A stretch of DNA of 64,000 nt from CAZDQL01 sp964507325 (GTDB taxonomy: Bacteria > Planctomycetota > UBA1135 > GCA-002686595): contig CAZDQL010000014.1 in assembly GCA_964507325.1 (NCBI GenBank), positions 1 to 64,000 of the forward strand, given 5' to 3'. Positions within the stretch are counted from its first letter, which is position 1. Every line of letters begins with the position of its first letter. The translations under genes were made by a program, and so were the position numbers. A model generated the notes under the pieces. That model searched no databases. It worked only from the letters and a program-made list of their open reading frames with translations, and was not told where the DNA came from. Positions 59,855 through 64,000 of the stretch are shown piece by piece.

Positions 59855-61093
59855 CTACGGCCGTCCGCCCCCCGCCACCAGCGCCGCCAGCGCGAGCCCG
59901 GCGGCGGCCGCGGCGCAGATGGAGACGAGCGGCCAGCGGCGGATCGGATGCGCCTCCGGCGAGGACGCCGGGCTCGGCGCACGGTAGACGGGAGGCCCGG
60001 CGTCGGCGCGCTCGGTGCGGCTCACCACCCCCGGCGGCGGAAGCAGGGCGGCGTCGAGGAGCTCTGACCAGGAGACCGCGAAGGCCGCGGGATCCCCCTC
60101 CGGCTCGGCGAGGGACTCCAGCGCCAGGACCACGCGGCCCGCCCGCCACGTCACCACGGGGAGCGCCCGGCCCCCGGGGGCGGGGACCGCCAGCCAGGTC
60201 TCGAGGGCCGCACCCTCCTCTTCCACCGGCGCCCGATGCACGCTGGCTTCCGCCGACCAACCGTCGCGTCCGACGGTGAGGGGCTCGCGCGGACCCGCGG
60301 CGTGACGCGCGACTTCCAGGGCGACGGGCAGGGCCTCCGCACCGAGGGCGAACCCGCGCTCCCGAGCCCAGATCTCGACCACCGAGACGATCGGCTCGGG
60401 GAGGGGGCCGTCGAGGAGCACCGCTCGCCGCGGCGCACCGGGGCGCTCTTCGATCGCGGTGCCGGTCCAGTGGAGCCAGCGCTCCCCCGCGGTGGCGACC
60501 GGGCCGGGCACGGCCGGGCCGCCGGAAGCGACGAGACCCCCGTGCAGCGGCTCCTCCTCCGGCGCGCGGTCGGTCAGCCAGAGGAGGCCCGGCCGGTCGA
60601 AGCGCTGCCAGAGGGGTCCCTCGCGCGCGGGGTACGGCGGCTCGTGCCAGGCAGCGGGGAAGGCGCCGGTCGCGCGCTCCTCACCCCCTGCGCGCGGGCG
60701 GATCCACTCGAGCGTCACCTCCGCGTCGAGTCTCTCCTCGAGCTCCCCCACGGCCCGCGCCAAGCGCGTCGACCCGGAGGAGTCGGTCAGGAACATCGAG
60801 GGGCTCGGGTCGACGACCACCTCGAGCGTGCGGGGGGGCTCCACGCTCCTCCTGCGGGGCCCCGCCAGGGCGAGCGCCGCCAGGGTGAGGGCCAGGAGGA
60901 GCAGCGCCCGGCCCAGGGGAATCCTGCGCCGCCGTCGCTCCACCCCGACCTCGTCGGGGAGCTCCGCCCACAGCGCGAAGGTCCCCACCGAAAGCGGTCG
61001 GGGGAGCTCGCGGCGCAGGGAGAGGAGCAGCACCAGGAGGGGCAGGACCAGGGCCCCCAAGCCCCAGGGACGCGTCCACTCCAGCTCGAACAT
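59855..61093 (-). CDS. BatA-like N-terminal membrane protein
   Basis: A 412-residue protein with the BatA/aerotolerance N-terminal pair of spans: 'WTRPWGLGALVLPLLVLLLSLRR' and 'GRALLLLALTLAALALAGPRR', followed by a degenerate von Willebrand-type region ('TLEVVVDPSPSMFL'). A last span lies at the C-terminus (LVSICAAAAAGLALAALV). Such proteins commonly follow DUF58 genes, as here, where DUF58 ends 11 bp upstream; a MoxR ATPase usually completes the set but is not in the window. The MIDAS motif D-x-S-x-S is partly kept (DPSPS). Function is unknown. Confidence 0.8.
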   Translation of the reverse strand: MFELEWTRPWGLGALVLPLLVLLLSLRRELPRPLSVGTFALWAELPDEVGVERRRRRIPLGRALLLLALTLAALALAGPRRRSVEPPRTLEVVVDPSPSMFLTDSSGSTRLARAVGELEERLDAEVTLEWIRPRAGGEERATGAFPAAWHEPPYPAREGPLWQRFDRPGLLWLTDRAPEEEPLHGGLVASGGPAVPGPVATAGERWLHWTGTAIEERPGAPRRAVLLDGPLPEPIVSVVEIWARERGFALGAEALPVALEVARHAAGPREPLTVGRDGWSAEASVHRAPVEEEGAALETWLAVPAPGGRALPVVTWRAGRVVLALESLAEPEGDPAAFAVSWSELLDAALLPPPGVVSRTERADAGPPVYRAPSPASSPEAHPIRRWPLVSICAAAAAGLALAALVAGGGRP

Positions 61094-61104
61094 CGCCTCC
61101 GAGA

Positions 61105-61992
61105 CTACGCCTCGAAGAGGGAGCGCACCACGTCCTCGAAGGGGCGGTCGCTCCCGTGCACCGCGTAGGCGATCGAGGCGCGGGCCGCCAGGGCGCTCCA
61201 GGCCTCCAGCCGCTCCTCGAGGCGCCGCTCGTAGGCGCCGACGGTGGCGTCGTCGAGGGCGCGCGACAGACGCCCCGTGCCCTCGGGATCGTGCCACTCG
61301 ACGAATCCGGAGCTGGGCGGGGCGAGCTCCAGGGGGGCCAGGATCTGCACGCAGACGAGCTCCCGCCCCACCCCCCGCAGGCCGACGGTCTGGGCGGGCT
61401 CCAGGTCCAGGAGATCGCCGAGCAGCACCATCCGACCGCACTCCGCCGGAGGGCGGCTCTGGGTGACGAGGGTCCCCAGACCGGCCGCGCCGCCGGCCAC
61501 CAGGGCCTCGAGGAATCCCAGCAGGGCGGGGAGGTCGGTCAGCCGGCGCGCCCGCGCCGAGCGCGGGCCCCCCTCGCCGCTGGCCACCACCTCGACCGTC
61601 GCTCCGCTGCGCAGGGCGACGCAGGTGAAGGCCCCCGCCAGCTCGGCGGCGGCCTGGAGCTTGCCGGGGGGACCGATCCCCATCGAGCCGCTGGCGTCGA
61701 CGAAGACGCTCCAGTGCTCGGCGGCTTCGCGGCGGGTGAGCCGCACGTAGGGGCGATCGAGACGCGCGAAGAGGTCCCAGTCGAGGCGGCGCAGGTCCTC
61801 CCCCGGCCGGTAGGGGCGGTAGCCGACGAACTCGTCCCCACCCCCCGCCAGGGCGGCGGAGCCCGCCCCCTCGCGCCGCTCGCGGGCGGCGGCGAGCCGC
61901 AGGGTCAGGCGCTCCAGGCGCCGCACGTAGTCGCCACCGAAAGCGACGGTCGGGCAGGGCAGGTGGGGTCGTCGCTCCGAGCCGCTCTCCAC
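61105..61992 (-). CDS. DUF58 domain protein
   Basis: A 295-residue cytoplasmic DUF58 protein. The core 'FVGYRPYRPGEDLRRLDWDLFARLDRPYVRLTRREAAEH' is the family signature, and a vWA-like 'VFVDASGSMG' follows. DUF58 proteins act with MoxR-type ATPases and BatA-like proteins in a poorly understood envelope or chaperone system. GTG 61992 is the likely start, because the frame further upstream runs into the palindromic element whose target-site duplication begins one base away. An ATG inside the element (62109) could add 39 residues. Confidence 0.82.
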   Translation of the reverse strand: MESGSERRPHLPCPTVAFGGDYVRRLERLTLRLAAARERREGAGSAALAGGGDEFVGYRPYRPGEDLRRLDWDLFARLDRPYVRLTRREAAEHWSVFVDASGSMGIGPPGKLQAAAELAGAFTCVALRSGATVEVVASGEGGPRSARARRLTDLPALLGFLEALVAGGAAGLGTLVTQSRPPAECGRMVLLGDLLDLEPAQTVGLRGVGRELVCVQILAPLELAPPSSGFVEWHDPEGTGRLSRALDDATVGAYERRLEERLEAWSALAARASIAYAVHGSDRPFEDVVRSLFEA

Positions 61993-61996
61993 CGCT

Positions 61997-62159
61997 AGTG
62001 TCCTGTCCCGGGAGTCTGTGAGCACAAGGTGCGCCCCAGGGCGCCGAGGGCGAGGCGCACCGAGGACGCGTATCCTCTGCGATGCTCGGAGGAGGTGCAA
62101 CGCGGCCATCGGCGCCCTGGGGTGTGCATTGTGCTCACAGACTCCCGGGACAGGACACT
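61997..62159. mobile_element. 163-bp MITE-like palindromic element
   Basis: Terminal inverted repeats of 50 bp; the outer 31 bp are perfect (AGTGTCCTGTCCCGGGAGTC at the start), with four differences further in. The element is flanked by CGCT on both sides (61993-61996 and 62160-62163), a 4-bp target-site duplication. There is no coding capacity. These are the hallmarks of a miniature inverted-repeat transposable element that depends on a transposase encoded elsewhere. Confidence 0.8.
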
Positions 62160-62164
62160 CGCTC

Positions 62165-63571
62165 TCAGCTCCCGCTCGTGCGGCGCACGGAGACGACGGT
62201 CATGTCGTCCTCCCGCTGCCCCCCCGCGAACTCGAGCACGCTCTCCACCAGGGACTCGGTCAGGGCCTGGGCGTCGGGGTTGGCGTAGCCGATCTCGGCC
62301 ATCACCGCCCGCACCCCCGACTCGTCGAAGAGGCGGTCGGGACGGTCGCGGTGGCGCGCTTCCACCAGGCCGTCGGTGAAGGAGACCAGGGTGTCGCCGG
62401 GCGCGAGGGTCAGGCTGGGGCCGGTCTCGTACTCGAAGTCCTCCACCATCCCCAGCGCCGGGCCCGTCCCCGCCAGGGCCTCGATGGTGCCGCTCTCCTG
62501 ACGCCAGAGCAGGGGCGGAGTCTGCCCGGCGTTGACGAACTCCAGGCGGCCGTCCTCGCCGAGGAGGCCCAGGAAGAGGGTCAGGAACATCCCGTCGTCC
62601 ATGCGCTCCGCCAGGTCCTGGTTGAGCATCGTCACGACCGCCGCCGGGTCGGCGAGGATGCGCGAGTAGGAGCGCAGGGAGGCCTGGGCGGTGGCGGTGA
62701 TCAGGGCCGGACCGATCCCGTGGCCGGTGACGTCGCCGAGCACGACCGCCAGCCGGCCGTCCTTGGTGCGCACGAAATCGTAGAAGTCGCCGGTGGCGTG
62801 CTCGGCGGGTCGGAACCAGCCGAAGAGGTCGTAGCCGGTCAGCGCCGGAGGCGCCTTGGGCATCAGGCCGCTCTGGATCTCGGAGGCGATCTCGAGGGAG
62901 CGCTCCAGTCGCGCCTTCTCCAGGGACTGGATGTTGAGGCGCGCGTTCTCCAGGGCGATGGCGATGTGCTGGGCCAGGGCGAAGAAGAGGGACAGGTCCT
63001 CGTTCGTGAACTCCCGGGTGGCGGCCTTCGAGTCGACGTACAGGACGCCGCGCTGAGCGGGGGCGTCGGCGTCTCCCTGGGGCGAGAGGGGGACGCACAT
63101 CACCGCCCTGAGCTTCAGGTCGAAGACGGAGGCGCCCAGCTCGCGCGCCTCGGCCTCGGACTGCACCGTGGTGCGCATCGGCGCGTCCTCGGTCAGGACC
63201 CGCTGCACCACGCTGGTGGAGTACTTGACCCCCTCCCCCACCGGCCGGCCGCCGCCGCTCGCCACGCGCTCGCGGGCGACGCGCACCACCTGGCGTTCGC
63301 CTTCGTCGAGCAGCACCAGGAAGCCGCGCTCGGCGCCGGTGGTCTCGACCGCGCTGTCCACCACGTAGTCGAGCAGGGACTCCAGGTCGCGCGACTCGCT
63401 GACGCGGGCGATGGCGTCCAAGAGCACGCGCACCTGCCGGCGGTCCTCCAGGGGATCGCCGGAGAGGAACTCGGTCGGGGGCTCGTCCCCTCCCGAAGCA
63501 CCCCCCCCGTGCGCCGGGTCGGCGGGGGTCGCGGGCGCCTTGGGGGGGGTCTTCTTGCGCCAGAACGCCAT
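62165..63571 (-). CDS. GAF-domain PP2C-type phosphatase (RsbU/SpoIIE-like)
   Basis: A 468-residue cytoplasmic signalling phosphatase. A GAF domain occupies about 50-215 ('TTGAERGFLVLLDEGERQ', 'APAQRGVLYVDSKAATR'). A linker helix leads to the SpoIIE phosphatase domain ('RPAEHATGDFYDFV', 'LGDVTGHGIGPALI', 'FVNAGQTPPLL', 'QREDDMTVVSVR'), with metal-binding Asp residues in GDFYD, DVTGHG and EDDM. Such enzymes dephosphorylate STAS anti-anti-sigma factors. A STAS gene is divergent, 122 bp away. Start ATG 63571 (MAFWRKK) is chosen over the longer open frame. Confidence 0.9.
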   Translation of the reverse strand: MAFWRKKTPPKAPATPADPAHGGGASGGDEPPTEFLSGDPLEDRRQVRVLLDAIARVSESRDLESLLDYVVDSAVETTGAERGFLVLLDEGERQVVRVARERVASGGGRPVGEGVKYSTSVVQRVLTEDAPMRTTVQSEAEARELGASVFDLKLRAVMCVPLSPQGDADAPAQRGVLYVDSKAATREFTNEDLSLFFALAQHIAIALENARLNIQSLEKARLERSLEIASEIQSGLMPKAPPALTGYDLFGWFRPAEHATGDFYDFVRTKDGRLAVVLGDVTGHGIGPALITATAQASLRSYSRILADPAAVVTMLNQDLAERMDDGMFLTLFLGLLGEDGRLEFVNAGQTPPLLWRQESGTIEALAGTGPALGMVEDFEYETGPSLTLAPGDTLVSFTDGLVEARHRDRPDRLFDESGVRAVMAEIGYANPDAQALTESLVESVLEFAGGQREDDMTVVSVRRTSGS

Positions 63572-63693
63572 GGGTGGAGAGTCTAGCGGCCCTGCCCCTC
63601 GTGCGCCGCCCGGCGGGAGGAAACCCTTGCCAGCCAAGAGCTTCCACCGGAGACTGTGGCGCCCCGCGGTCCTTGGAAGGTCCGGAGATCCAT

Positions 63694-64000
63694 ATGCACA
63701 TCACGGTCGAGCCCAGCGATGACCACGCCGTCCTGCACCTGCGCGGCGAGTTCGACACCTACTACTGCCCGATGCTCCAGGAGGAGATCGACAGCGTCCA
63801 GCGCTCGGGCGTCAATCGGGTGATCCTCAACCTGCGCATGGTGAAGTTCATCAACTCCACCGCGCTGGGAGCGATCATCAAGGCCTCCAAGGCCCTGGCG
63901 AATGAGGGAGGGCGGCTGGTGGTGTCGCGCCCCTCCTCCTTCTGCCGCGACATCATCGAGAAGGTGGGCTTGAACCGGGTCGTGCCGACCTTCGACACCG
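63694..64000 (+). CDS. STAS-domain anti-anti-sigma factor (partial, runs off the window)
   Basis: At least 102 residues of a SpoIIAA/RsbV-like STAS protein, cut by the window edge. 'HAVLHLRGEFDTYYCPMLQEEI' opens the domain; 'KFINSTALGAIIKASKAL' contains the Ser usually phosphorylated by an anti-sigma kinase. It ends '...VGLNRVVPTFDT', close to the normal domain end. GGAG lies 7 nt before the ATG. Paired with the divergent PP2C phosphatase it suggests a partner-switching module. The cognate kinase is not visible in this window. Confidence 0.88.
   Translation, partial: MHITVEPSDDHAVLHLRGEFDTYYCPMLQEEIDSVQRSGVNRVILNLRMVKFINSTALGAIIKASKALANEGGRLVVSRPSSFCRDIIEKVGLNRVVPTFDT

Overview
The window is a GC-rich (roughly 70%) chromosomal segment from what looks like a member of the Planctomycetota or a close relative. 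Pointers are the gene families: a CRTAC1-type FG-GAP/ASPIC-UnbV lipoprotein, a DUF1080 lipoprotein, a small c-type cytochrome with CxxCH and a membrane domain, an HzsA-like/CxxCH/FGE fusion, DNRLRE and FG-GAP secreted proteins, NupG-like MFS transport and TIM-barrel sugar isomerase/epimerase proteins. No rRNA, CRISPR array, prophage or complete transposase gene was seen; one tRNA gene (His) is present. Coding density is high, GTG starts and 1-11 bp gene overlaps are common, and several genes have a TANNNT hexamer 6-12 nt before the start codon, as in leaderless transcripts.

Layout. 1-8.4 kb (minus strand): secreted DNRLRE protein, PLP-dependent dehydratase, two tandem-duplicated PilX-like proteins, an M14 zinc carboxypeptidase and a coiled-coil membrane protein. 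8.6-14.8 kb (plus): HtrA-like protease, then a four-gene GldA/F/G-type ABC-2 operon ending in a DUF4340 protein. 14.8-15.2 kb: a gene-free convergent gap full of strong hairpins, one with a 46-bp stem. 15.2-30.5 kb: mostly exported proteins (NTF2-like lipoprotein, CRTAC1/TPR lipoprotein, large metallopeptidase chimera, DUF1080 lipoprotein, TIM-barrel epimerase, porin, FG-GAP protein, tubby-like pair, membrane cytochrome c). 30.5-34.3 kb: Hsp20 behind a sigma-54-like promoter, HDOD protein, tRNA-His, and a zinc-ribbon/ThiF/MobA-like overlapping trio. 34.4-43.7 kb: a large DUF4388/PEGA membrane protein, a HEAT-like lipoprotein, asnS, and an NhaC-type antiporter with a flippase-like protein, divergently arranged around a 35-bp-arm palindrome.

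43.7-55.9 kb is the best-defined functional unit: a DeoR-family regulator preceded by TTTCG-type operator repeats, then two SDR dehydrogenases, an MFS transporter, an FGGY kinase resembling L-xylulose kinase, an SMP-30-like lipoprotein, a 1369-residue di-CxxCH/FGE fusion, a DeoC aldolase and a zinc alcohol dehydrogenase. Together these suggest oxidation of a polyol or sugar to a ketose, phosphorylation and aldol cleavage, with a periplasmic oxidation/lactone branch. It is met head-on by a xylA-xylB operon (55.9-58.6 kb). The end holds a PqqB-like MBL protein whose signal peptide is separated from the enzyme by two poly-C tracts and a frameshift, BatA-like and DUF58 proteins, and a PP2C phosphatase divergent from a STAS protein.

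Repeats stand out: a 163-bp MITE-like palindrome with 4-bp target duplication (61997-62159), a family of ~200-bp repeats with TGAACTGCC-type ends (5825, 37534, 58646, plus a solo end at 43691), and the 1.77-kb tandem duplication of the PilX-like gene.
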